Assembly (NCBI GenBank): GCA_030770545.1
Contig: CM061106.1
Coordinates: 6,873,001-6,937,000 of the forward strand
DNA: 64,000 nt
Direction of reading: 5' to 3'
DNA from: Macropodus opercularis
Taxonomy: Eukaryota; Chordata; Actinopteri; Anabantiformes; Osphronemidae
Numbering within the stretch: the stretch's first letter is position 1; the number at the start of each line of letters is the position of its first letter. Shown here one piece after another: positions 13,401 through 22,481 of this stretch. Under the pieces are notes generated by a model, which saw nothing but the letters and a program-made list of their open reading frames with translations, was not told the origin of the DNA and made no database searches. Both the position numbers and the translations under genes were made by a program.

Positions 13401-15805
13401 TCGCTGTGAAGGTGGACTGGAGCTGAAACATGGAGGAGACTGGAGACCAGTGTTTGGATCTGACTGGACCCTGAAGGAAGCAGCTTTTGCCTGTAGAGAG
13501 CTGGACTGTGGTTCTGTTGTTTCTGTAGGAAAGAGAGGAGAGTCCTCAGGCAGACGTGTGTGGAGGATCAGGTCTGACTATGTTCAGTCTGGATCTGCTC
13601 TGAGGGAGTGTGTAACATCAGATGAGTCTTCCTTCACCCTGAGTTTGACCTGCTCAGGTGAGCTCATCAGTGACATCATCAGGCCACGTAGAAACACTCA
13701 GAGACATGTTTTCTTTATTACCTGTCAGACATTTACTGTCAGGACTGGAGCATCTGTGCAGATCTGATCTGATCCTGGATCAGGTCAGAGCCTGGTGTTT
13801 CCCATGATGCCCTGTGGTTTCACAGCAGGTAGAGAATCTGCAGCCTTGGTCTCATGAGCCCATCGTTTACCCTCATGCTGTGATTATCAGAGCTGAACAT
13901 GAACCTGCCGCTGCTCAGTGAACCTTCAGGACGTCAGACATGAAATGTGACTGTGCTGTTAGAGTGTGTGGTTCTGCTGTGGATGATGGACTGATGTTGG
14001 TTCTGAGTCCAGTTTGTTTCATCTCTTCACTGAGCGTCTGCTGTCTCTTCTCTCTTTGTCTCTTCTCTTTGTCTCTTCTCTCCAGACTCTGTCAGGCTGC
14101 TGGATGGTCCTGGTGTGTGTTCAGGCAGACTGGAGGTCTGGTCCAACCAGAGCTGGTCCTCAGTGTGTGAAGCTGACTTTGACCAGCAGGATGCAGAGGT
14201 GGTCTGTAGGCAGCTTGGCTGTGGGGCTCCTTCAGCCCTCCAGGGGGGGCTCTATGGAGAAGTGGAGGCTCCAGCGTGGTCCACAGAGTTCCAGTGTGGA
14301 GGCCACGAGTCTGCTCTGCTGGACTGTGGAAGCTCAGACTCAGCTAGAACCACCTGCTCACCTGGCAAAGCTGTTGGACTCAACTGCTCAGGTAGACGAG
14401 GAGCTGCAGCTTGGATTTGGTTCATTTCTGCTCTAGTGAAGGTCACTATGATGTTTGACTGATGACGCTCTGCTCTCTGTTCAGAACCTGATGAGTTCAG
14501 GTTGGTGGGAGGAGACAGTCGCTGTGCAGGTGAACTGGAGCTGAAACATGGAGGAGACTGGAGACCAGTGGGTGGATATGACTGGACCCTGAAGGAAGCA
14601 GCTGTTGCCTGTAGAGAGATGGACTGTAGTTCTGCTGTTTCTGTTGGAAGGAGATATGAGTCCTTAATCAGACCTGTGTGGAAGATCAGGTCTAACTGTG
14701 TTCAGTCTGGATCTGCTCTGAGGGAGTGTGTAACATCAGCAGACATGCGTTACACCCTGACCCTCACCTGCTCAGGTGAGTTCATCAGTGACATCATCTC
14801 CATCATGTCTTACAGGAACAATGTTTTTGTTTGTTTGTTTGTTTCTGTTGGACTTTTCATACAATCTGAGCTTCACCTGAAGGAGGAACATCCTGTTGCT
14901 GACATCCTTTTGTTGAAAACCTTTCTTCTTCTCTTTGTTTAGATGAGGGGTTTCAGCCAATCATCTCTGTTTCCTCTGTGGGCGGGGTCTCCCAGGCCCG
15001 TCAGCAGGGGTTCCAGGTATTCAGAGGTTCCAGCTTCACAATCAGCTGCTCCATCCAGACACAGTACCCAGGAGGCTCCTTCCAGCTCACCGTCACCTCC
15101 TCTAATGCAGAACAAACCTACACCCAGCCAGCTGTCAATCACTCTGCTCACTTCCTGTTTCCTGTTGCAGAGCCCACCCACCAAGGAAACTACACCTGTG
15201 TTTATCAGGTGCAGGTTTTTTCTCATCACTTCTCCTCTGAGAGCCGTCGGCTGTCTGTCAGTGTCTCAGGTAAGTTGAAGCTGAAAACCTTAAATGTCTC
15301 TGACTGTTTAACTGCAGCTTCAGAAAGATTAACAGGAAAACAGGCAGGAGAGGAGACGACAGAGCAGTAGGACAGTAAACACCTGAGGTGATGAAGCTAA
15401 AGGGTTGAGAATCAAACAGCAGCTTCAGCTCAGTCCAGTCTGTGTTTAGTCTGTTGGACTCGTGATGACTGTGGACGTGTTTGATCAGATTCAACAGTGG
15501 TTCACCTCAAAGTGGTCGTCCTGCCTCTGACTCTGCTGCTGCTCAGCGCTGCCCTTTACTTCTACTGTCAGGTACTGAAACACCTGTGCTGCACTCTGTG
15601 CTGATTGGACGGAGCAGAGCAGGAAGCAGGAAGTCACCTCTGTGCTGTCATGTTTCTCCAGGCCACCAGGGGGCAGACGCCCAGCAGACAGGAGGACACT
15701 GAGCTGGTGAACTACCTGCTGGGTGTTGGTGCAGCTGAAGAGGAAGGAGCTCGGGGAGCAGAGGACGACCTCCAAGGAGTTCACCTCACGTCCAGAGGGG
15801 TTTGA
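2709..15805 (+). CDS. SRCR-Ig membrane receptor, ten exons, complete
   Basis: Joined exons are 2709-2745, 7504-7536, 7617-7907, 12968-13273, 13367-13657, 14086-14391, 14485-14775, 14943-15269, 15498-15571 and 15662-15805. They sum to 2100 nt (699 aa plus stop). Every junction has GT/AG and compatible phase (phase 1 until the TM exon, then phase 0). The order is: leucine-rich signal peptide, short linker, five SRCR domains alternating between a 6-Cys and an 8-Cys type, an Ig-like domain, a TM helix and a ~48-residue tail rich in Glu/Asp. The protein should sit at the cell surface with SRCR domains outside. Fish genes of this kind are usually named CD163/M130-like or DMBT1-like scavenger receptors, for ligands such as bacterial or endogenous polyanions; the ligand here is unknown. 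The tail has no clear ITIM. Further alternative SRCR exons cannot be excluded. Confidence 0.85.
2746..3933. other. SRCR gene intron 1, first part
   Basis: No exon with compatible phase and no recognisable repeat were found. Open frames here are short and lack splice context. Confidence 0.5.
3934..5611. repeat. (TAC)n microsatellite array, ~1.7 kb, plus extension to ~5790
   Basis: The stretch is almost entirely TAC/ACT triplets with regular interruptions (TATAG, GTAG, ATT, CCAC). Many interruptions form GTACTATAGTAC-like palindromes. The array resumes at about 5656-5790 after a short unique block. It lies in intron 1 of the SRCR receptor gene. Confidence 0.95.
5782..6640 (+). mobile_element. 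Unclassified dispersed element, possibly an LTR
   Basis: The segment starts TGAGATGAGAA. Its start (5782-5905) and end (about 6530-6590) match the block at 32488-32880, where the middle is missing. Shared stretches include CTGGGAGACGCTGGCTG and TTTAGCCTGAACTAAA. It begins with TG and a CTACA lies near its right end, which would fit a solo LTR, but no coding part or target-site duplication supports this. Confidence 0.5.
6641..7503. other. SRCR gene intron 1, last part
   Basis: Nothing recognisable apart from the polypyrimidine tract and acceptor before exon 2. Confidence 0.5.
7504..7536 (+). CDS. SRCR receptor exon 2, signal cleavage/linker
   Basis: A 33-nt phase 1-1 exon lies between a CCTCCTCAG acceptor and a GTGACG donor. 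It encodes the end of the signal peptide (GVQA, a plausible cleavage site) and a short linker (EGNHMST). Confidence 0.7.
7617..7907 (+). CDS. SRCR receptor exon 3, SRCR domain 1 (6-Cys type)
   Basis: A 291-nt phase 1-1 exon encodes one SRCR domain starting FRLVGGDSRCEG. Six cysteines are present. Against the 8-Cys group B pattern, C2 (after the first Trp) and C7 are missing, which removes one predicted disulfide pair. The domain is highly similar to exons 5 and 7. Confidence 0.85.
7908..8804. other. SRCR gene intron 3, first part
   Basis: No exon or recognisable repeat was found. Open frames on both strands overlap each other and lack homology. Confidence 0.45.
8805..9440 (-). mobile_element. 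Penelope-like element remnant (GIY-YIG endonuclease end)
   Basis: On the minus strand a broken frame reads YVGETRG, then after a gap SVHVLDREDKWFERGVREAL and NPSLNRG. These fit the C-terminal endonuclease region of Penelope-like retroelements. An in-frame stop interrupts it. The downstream part (8805-8960) is non-coding and contains GAGTCGTGGCAACTGGA, a tail shared with copies at 33035-33232 and 53475-53560. It sits in SRCR intron 3 in antisense orientation. Confidence 0.65.
9461..11340 (-). mobile_element. L2/CR1-like LINE, 5'-truncated, frameshifted
   Basis: On the minus strand, 11340-10766 encodes the start of a reverse transcriptase (ARADYRRRIEGHL, NPRKATGPDGVPGRVLRDCA, LNDYRPIALTPVVMKCFEKL). 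After two frame breaks at about 10766 and 10690, 10633-9761 continues (MLFVDYSSAFNTI, GSPQGCVLSPLLY, catalytic VKFADDTTVVG, RFLGVHI). The endonuclease half is missing. The 3' end is a TAAAGAATCTATCTATC-type tail at 9461-9500, read on the minus strand. It is a dead copy in SRCR intron 3, antisense to the gene. Confidence 0.92.
11341..12967. other. SRCR gene intron 3, last part
   Basis: Mostly unrecognised sequence. A small tandem GCTAGCCGCTTA repeat lies at about 11450-11480. GAGTCGTGGCAACTGGA at about 12428 is a short Penelope-like tail fragment. From about 12862 the sequence belongs to the tandem SRCR duplication unit. Confidence 0.5.
12968..13273 (+). CDS. SRCR receptor exon 4, SRCR domain 2 (8-Cys type)
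   Basis: A 306-nt phase 1-1 exon contains VRLLDGPGLCSGRLEVW, VVCRQLGCG and ALLDC, which are classic group B SRCR landmarks. All eight cysteines are present. It differs from exon 6 by only about three bases. Confidence 0.9.
13367..13657 (+). CDS. SRCR receptor exon 5, SRCR domain 3 (6-Cys type, one Cys lost)
   Basis: A 291-nt exon parallel to exons 3 and 7. The cysteine in RSDC of exon 3 is Tyr here (RSDY), so this domain has five cysteines. The usual partner of the lost Cys (in LREC) is left unpaired. Confidence 0.85.
14086..14391 (+). CDS. SRCR receptor exon 6, SRCR domain 4 (8-Cys type)
   Basis: A 306-nt near-identical duplicate of exon 4 with all eight cysteines intact. One visible coding difference is LDCRSS (exon 4) against LDCGSS here. 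Confidence 0.9.
14485..14775 (+). CDS. SRCR receptor exon 7, SRCR domain 5 (6-Cys type)
   Basis: A 291-nt phase 1-1 exon with six cysteines in the same places as exon 3. The CG after the fourth Cys is CS here (REMDCSS). Donor GTGAGT. Confidence 0.85.
14943..15269 (+). CDS. SRCR receptor exon 8, Ig-like domain
   Basis: A 327-nt phase 1-1 exon. Its two cysteines (FTISCSI and NYTCVYQ) are about 50 residues apart, and the Tyr-x-Cys at the F strand is typical of an Ig fold. The acceptor is TTTGTTTAG and the donor GTAAGT. An N-glycosylation sequon (NYT) immediately precedes the second Cys. Confidence 0.8.
15498..15571 (+). CDS. SRCR receptor exon 9, transmembrane helix
   Basis: A 74-nt exon encodes a hydrophobic run (VVVLPLTLLLLSAALYFY), one TM helix directly after the Ig-like domain. 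The phase changes here from 1 to 0. Donor GTACTG. Confidence 0.8.
15662..15805 (+). CDS. SRCR receptor exon 10, cytoplasmic tail and stop
   Basis: A 144-nt terminal exon with a TTTCTCCAG acceptor and a TGA stop at 15803-15805. The tail starts with ATRGQTPSRQ and continues acidic (EDTELVNYLL, AEEEGARGAEDD). NYLLG lacks the residues needed for an ITIM or a YxxPhi sorting signal. Confidence 0.75.
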   Translation, partial: ATRGQTPSRQEDTELVNYLLGVGAAEEEGARGAEDDLQGVHLTSRGV

Positions 15806-15980
15806 GTCATTTGGTCCTGACGCTGCCTTTAAATGATGAGGCTGTCGTCCAGACGTCTGCTTCGCTTGCTTCACGCTTCTTTACTCGTCTGCCTTTGGAG
15901 GTTTGACTTGGATAAAAGGGCTTCACTGCAGTGAATTAATGAGACACATGGACATAAAACATACGTCTAATACTAGAAGC

Positions 15981-15986
15981 AATAAA
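15981..15986 (+). terminator. Candidate poly(A) signal of the SRCR gene
   Basis: AATAAA occurs 176 bases after the stop codon, a normal distance for a short 3' UTR. Confidence 0.5.
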
Positions 15987-18017
15987 TAGATATTTACAGA
16001 AAACAGGCTTGTGGAGCTGAAACAACACCAACATGCAGACGTATGAATGAAGCCTCTTGGGATGAGGCTGGTTTCTCAGGTCTTTAGTTCTGGGCAGATG
16101 TCACTGGCTTGTTTCTCCACAGGTTGATTCTCTGGCTCATTTTAACTGGTGATGTGTTCGACTCAGTTGCTTGGTCAGTGACTTGTGTGTAGTGTTTTCT
16201 GTGCTCACATGTTTCTGGTCAGTTCAATCCTCACTTAGTGGTTGTGTCTGGTTCATTTATTCTGTGAGTTGGTTCTAGTGATTCATCTTTTAGTTTAGCT
16301 GCCTGTTCTGTTAGAAATTAATGTTTTCTGTCAACATGTTGCCTCATTTTAATCATCCTGCATTAAAATGATTAAATGTTGTCTCTTGGTCACGTGTTTA
16401 TTTAATGTAATTTTTTATTACTATGTTAATTATCCACAGGCTTAGTTTTATGCAGGTTGCTGCTCATGTCATTGTAATTTGATGAGAATCACTACGTGTT
16501 TTATTGTGATTGACCAAGTTTATTTCCATCATTTCCATGTGAGGCTCTACTCAGTCTAGTTTCTAGAGCAGGGTCATTAACATTTGTGAATCTCAGAGCT
16601 ACTTCATGGATACTGAGTCGTACGAAGGGCTACCAGTTTGATACACTCTTCTGAAATAACAGAGTTATACATTATTAATAATGATTAATGATACTCATCT
16701 ATGTGAAGACACTGATCACGTCAGTGATTTCTCACCATAATTATCAACAATGAGGTGGGAACCAGATATCGATACTCAGCACTTTATTTCTATTAATCTC
16801 AGTAGTTGTTACATTTTCACTACATTTCATAGGAAAAACGTCCCATGTTCACCACTGACAAACCCTTTAACCACGAACTATGTTGCACCATGTTTCAAAA
16901 TGTTATCAATTATGGAATGTTAGAAAAATCCACTTCCATATTTTGAAGTAAATCTTCACATTTAGAACTAATGACCATGTCTGCAACAGTTTTAATAAAG
17001 TTATAACTGTTCATGTCATGAACACACTTTTAAATTGAACACGTCTTCAGTATTTGGTTCCAGCTTTGCCGTGGTCCTGCCATGTTGCCACCTCTGTCTG
17101 CCAACGTCTGGCATCGGTTTCTTAGTTAGTGGAGGACTGGTGTTGCTGGTCTGGTTTGTGTAACGTGAGCCTTTCAGATGTGCATCAGTGAGGCGTGTTC
17201 TGTGTTTGTTCTTGATGGAGTTTATGTCAGAAAATGTCGATTCTCAGCCAGGTTGAACGTTGCACTTAACTCCTTAGCAAAGCAAGAAAGAATTAGAAAC
17301 GAATGACACACATGGCTTAAGGCGTCTCAGGCTACATACTGGTTGACAAAAAGCGGCGTTTGGGCACATTAGACTAGAAATGTGTGTTATTGTTTAGGAT
17401 CGACTGCAGGATATGGAGACGTCTTTATCGATCTTAAAGTTGAAATGTAGACCTACTGAAATAAGGGTCATTAAATGGGAATTCATGTGTAATTTATTTT
17501 CTCTTATTGTCATTCATTCAGTTCCTTGGTTGCATATAGACACACTTTAAATAAATAAACTCCACACAACTCCGCTTTACAAAATGCCTTTAATGCAGGT
17601 ATTTACAGCAGTAATGAGCAAAAAGGTTCAGAATGAAAAGATGATTATTCATCAAATTCTTTCAGTAAAAGTTTAAAAACAATAAAAATAAACACTATCA
17701 AGTCAAACCAGACAGAGATGATGTGTCTTCTATTCTGTCTGCTGACAGATCGTCTCATCTCAGTCAAGTTGATTCAGCATAAGTGGAATGAAAATATTCA
17801 GACGTGTGTCCACACAGAAACATATTAATAGAAGCATTTTATTAAACCCAGAAAACCAAATGTGTGTTTGCTCATATTTCCTTTATGCAGCAACTGTTTC
17901 AATGGAAGAAAACATCAGGACACAGTAAACAAATATAAAGTCAAGGAGCAGTTACTTAAAGTTTTACTGAGACACATTTAATGAAGCTGCTTCAGATTTA
18001 CCTATAACACAAACATG
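15987..18017. other. Intergenic between SRCR gene and HSP30 pseudogene
   Basis: AT-rich sequence. I see no exon and no repeat family I can name. Confidence 0.5.
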
Positions 18018-18609
18018 TCAAAGCCTCTGAGGACATGAGTTCACCTTCCTACAAACCAAACGTTGCTGTGATTGGTCCATCATCACTGTGATCAGGTTGA
18101 TGCTGAGCTGCTGCTTCTGTGTGTTTTCTCTGAGCTCCTCTCTCTCAGCCTCCTCTACACTCGGAGCTTTGGCTGCCTGGATGTGGAGCTTCCCGTCTGG
18201 ATCCATGGAGCAGCTGACGGCTTCAGGGTTCAGTCCTTCAGGCAGATCCAACTCCTGTCTGAACTCCTGCAGTCTGGCAGAGTAGGAGTCTTTCCCGTCC
18301 TCCTGCTTCTTCTCTGTCAGCTTCCTGCCCACCTGCCTGACAGACAGCTGCTCTGTCTGTCCCTCTTCCTCCAGCTGGTAGGAGACTGGCTGCAGGGCCA
18401 CACTGCTGTGGAAAGGCTCCGTCTCCTCCAGGATCTGGTGTTGAAGTCTGGAGGTTTCTGTGCAGTAGATGCTGCTGGTAGAGCAGAGGTCTGACCTCTG
18501 GCCACAGACTGCGTCCAGGACAGCAGACGTCCATGAAGGGACTGAGGGCAGAGCTGAATCCATGAGAGCACAGCGTGTTCAGAGTGTGTTTAGTGCTGGG
18601 ATGGAACAA
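18018..18609 (-). pseudogene. HSP30-type small heat-shock protein pseudogene
   Basis: Two overlapping minus-strand frames together resemble a fish HSP30 protein. The N-terminal part (SHGFSSALSPFMD, GRSLWPEVRPLL, HLLHRNLQ) is in one frame up to about 18440. The rest (QILEETEPFHSSVALQPVSY, SVRQVGRKL, TEKKQEDGKDSYSARLQEF, DLPEGLNPEAVSC, DGKLHIQA) is in the next. The frame changes just after HRNLQ. The middle of the alpha-crystallin domain is shortened: YQLEEEGQ runs directly to SVRQVGRKL, and GRKL directly to TEKKQ. The codon where the family's initiator Met is expected, before LCSHG, reads ACG. Intact HSP30 proteins are intronless cytosolic chaperones; this copy should not make one. Confidence 0.8.
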
Positions 18610-19659
18610 TGTTCAGCGTCTGTTCACCTCTATGTCTCTGTGTTGCTTTGTGTCTCAGCTTTTCTAGTCTACATGGAGCAGCTCCAGACGCTTCAGGAAC
18701 TTTCTTGTCATGACCACAACCTTCCACTGGGTGGAGCTGTTACACAGAAGATACTTACTAGGTCACTTCGGTGTTTCCATCAAGCATATGTCAAGTAACA
18801 TTTTAGAAGGAAATGACAAACTATTTGAAGAACATCAAAGTTACATCTGAACTGTGCACATACCTGAAAATTAACAAATGTCCTATTCTCAACATACAGA
18901 TTTACACGTCTACAGCAAATTGTGTGTTGCAAATTAATCCGTTCAGATTCATTGACTTAAAAAACGGGCAAACGCTTTAACATAAAGGTCAGAAGTCACT
19001 GATGGTTACCATGGAATCTACTTAACAGTAAATTATTCCACCTCATCCTAATCTGCATATCTTTTCCCCATCGTTACATTGCAGTGCTGTGTATATATAT
19101 TTTAATGTACAGGACATAATGCAGAAATGACAAACTGTAGCAGTGCAGCAGTTTAATTTCATCTCAATTAACTGTTTTAACACCTGGAAAGAATAAAATG
19201 TCCCAACAGGATGAGAGTCTGCAGCTCAGACACTTCCTTCCTCTCAATAATCAAACATCCAGCAAATTAGCTGACGAAGAAACTCTTTATGGATGAACCA
19301 TTAAAGACTCATTTCAGAATAATTAAAATCAGTCATAAAAATTATCCAGAGCATATTTAGTTCACATGCAAACGGTCATTGAACATCAAATGTCTATATA
19401 CTGGCTCAGAACTTGGACTGTGCTACACCATGTCAACAAACACATTTCACCTTCTGCTAATTCAAAAATGTCTCAGCACAATTAATGGTTTCAGAATTAG
19501 CAGGTTTAATATCTACATTACCACATTTCAGGTGTTGCTAAAAAAGTGAACATGTATTAGGAACAAACGACCTGTCCACACAATGAAAGTCACTGCACAA
19601 ACAATGTCAGATTCAAATGATGATGTTAGCAGATGTCTTTCCCCTGTTTGAAAGCTTCT
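18610..19659. other. Intergenic, part of the ZNF-A/ZNF-B paralogous block
   Basis: About 19020-19265 matches 41990-42200 (shared CAGTGCAGCAGTTTAAT and GAGAGTCTGCAGCTCAGAC), marking the downstream edge of the ZNF gene duplication. The rest holds nothing recognisable. Confidence 0.6.
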
Positions 19660-19723
19660 TTGCCGTGTGAATGCGCTGGTGGCATTTTAGGTTGGAGGAG
19701 GTAGAGAAAAATTTACCACAACT
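19660..19723 (-). pseudogene. Vestigial zinc finger beyond the ZNF-A stop
   Basis: Read through the TAA at 19724-19726, the same frame continues SCGKFFSTSSNLKCHQRIH, a good C2H2 finger. The stop lies between the finger's first and second cysteines. ZNF-B has a stop at the same codon (TAG) and a matching finger. Confidence 0.75.
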
Positions 19724-22437
19724 TTAACATGAATTAGGTCTTTCTCCAATGTGAACTTGTTGATGTCTCACTAATGTACTGCGCTGAGTAAATAATTTTC
19801 CACACTGTTCACACCAGTGAGGTTTCTCTCCAGTGTGAACCCATTGATGTACCTGTAATCCAGACAACCGAGCAAAAGTTTTTCCACATTGTTCACACCA
19901 GTGAGGTTTCTCTCCAGTGTGAACCCGTTGATGTGCCAGTAGGCTACTGAGCTGAGTGAATGCTTTTCCACATTGTTCACACCAGTGAGGTTTCTCTCCA
20001 GTGTGAATCCGTTTGTGTATCAGTAAGTGACCGAGCTGAGAGAACGCTTTTTCACACTGTTCACATGAGTGAGGTTTCTCTCCAGTGTGAATACGACAGT
20101 GGATTTTCAAAGTCATTGATGTGTGGAAAGCTGCTCCACAGTCGTTACAGATGTACGGTTTTTCTCCTGTATGAATCTGCTGATGGGTCTTTAGGTTACG
20201 TCTAGTAGTGAAAGCTTTTCCACACTGGTCACAGCTGTATGGTTTCTCTCCAGAGTGAACCTTCTGATGATCCTTTAGCTCTGATGGTGAGGTGAAGGCT
20301 TGGTCACATTGCTGACAGAGATGCAGCCTTGAATTAATTCTTCCTCTGGGTTTCTAAGGGGACAGATATAGAAGAGGAGATAATTAAATCTCATGATGGC
20401 ACAAATAGCTACAATACCAAAAGACAGGTCCCCAGAACTTATGCTGCTTTTGATTATACTAGGATACTGTCAGAGAGCCCAGAGGAACAAACGTTGATGG
20501 TAATGGAACATTTCAATGCAGGTTAAGATATTAGATAAATACCCTGTGAGATGAGGTTTCAGCATTTCAGGCCTTAGAAAATAGGCTGTAGAAATAATGA
20601 GTAGCTGCTACTGTTGCAACCTCCTAGAAGAGTTGGGAGACTTTGTGGAGTGGAATTAAAATTCTATTAGAGCTACTGATGAAAGGGAGTCGGCTGAACA
20701 TGCTAAAATGACGTAATATATAATAATAATAACAATAACAACAACAATAATAATAATAATATTAATAATAATAATAATAATAAAACATTACGTAAATATA
20801 ATGAGACAGAAATTGCAAACATTTATAAAAACACAACTGACGTCTTTTCCAGACTTTGGCATTGAATAAAACCTGTTCCTCTAACAAAGCGACACATTTG
20901 TGTGTTGTCACACAGCATTTATAGAATATTATGTTTTGACACTAATGAGAAACGTAAAGACACAAGTTCCCTAACTACACATCTATGTACACAACAAGTC
21001 ATTCTGCAACTGGACCCGGCTGTTATTCTTCAATGTTTTCTGCAGAACAATAACGCAGCCAGTGGATCCACATCTTCAGTGAATAATGAATTGAATTAGA
21101 CCCACTTCATTCATAAACTGACCAAATGCCAAAATTAATGGAGGAAACTGAGACAAACAGAGGAAAAGCAACAATTTAAAACTTTACAAAAGACAAGTGT
21201 TATATCACAAAGGATTCAAAGTATTAATCCGTTTTGCAGCTTTGCCTTCAAGAGACAATCTCAAGTCTCTGGGGATTCAGAGAAAAAGGCCCGTTTGTCT
21301 GCTCAGGAACCTGAACTTTCGATGTCTGTCCTATTAATGTCACAGGTGTGTTGCAAAATGAGGCAGATGTTCACTTCCAGGGAAAGAAAGTCATACACTA
21401 CAAGGAACAATTAAAGAGGAGGCCAATCAGAGCAGACGTGTAATTGCAGACAGTCTAAACTTCCAAGGACACTTCATCTATGTTGAACTCAGGTTGCTGG
21501 ATGAGGTACCAACACCTGCAGTATTAAAAACACTGTCTGGGAGTGAAGGGGAAAAGTAAGAAAACACAAGAATTATATGAGTAGTTTGCTTATTATGCCC
21601 CAAAAAGAGCAAGGAACACGTGATACCTTCATACAGAAGATTATCTTAAACCTAAGGGAGTCAAGCTGTCATCCACAAACACTATCCAGTTGTTCAAATA
21701 GATCTCGAAGGAGGATATTGTCTAGATGCAACCGGGAAAAGTAAAGATGAAAGGCCATTTTCTGTCTTGTTGTGGAACATCCAAGTGTGTGTGGAAAGCT
21801 GACATATCCAGCTTCGCTGTAGACAGTAGTCAATGCTGCCAACAAAATCTGGAGCCCTGACATCCAGAGAGAAACAACATGTCCAGGTATGGAAAATTGC
21901 AAACCTTCATATATGCAGTGGCCCACGTCTGACTCCTCACCTACACCTACTGCAATGTCCAAAGCCAAGAAGACCCTTGAGAAAGACAGTGAGCAACACA
22001 CTTGGTGACTAAAAATTGTTTCTAGTCATAAATGTTATTAAGGCAAAGTAATCTTTCCATCATACATGTTAATATTACAACTATGATTTATTGAATGTCC
22101 AAGTCTTTACAGGTACAAGTGTCTACGTATGAAGTTTACCAACAAAGTAGGTTGTTGCTGTGGACAGTTGGAGGGTTTTCAAACTGACCTGAGCAATAAA
22201 TCTGAACGTCTTAAAGAAAGTACAGTTAACAAATATAGTTCATTTAATCTTGTCGCTACAGTTGATGACTTTGTGGAGAAGAAAGGACACAGAGGTTGTA
22301 GCATCTGTTCTTCCATCCCAGATAAGAGGGAACAACTTTGCCTTAGACCAGACCAGTGGTTAACAGGAGACGTATGTTAAATAGAAATATGACAAAATTT
22401 AGGATTATTACTTTGCAATGTATAGTAACACTAACCA

Positions 22438-22481
<44 letters not shown>

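Larger units (their letters stand above)
12862..14800 (+). repeat. Tandem duplication of a two-exon SRCR unit
   Basis: Unit 1 (about 12862-13680) and unit 2 (about 13963-14800) each hold an intron end, an 8-Cys SRCR exon, a short intron and a 6-Cys SRCR exon. The offset between exons 4 and 6, and between 5 and 7, is 1118 bases in both cases. Introns as well as exons match, and exons 4 and 6 differ at about three positions, so the event is recent. Confidence 0.9.

Noticed and set aside
18072..18494. Plus-strand 140-codon frame
   Set aside because: Antisense shadow of the HSP30 pseudogene.
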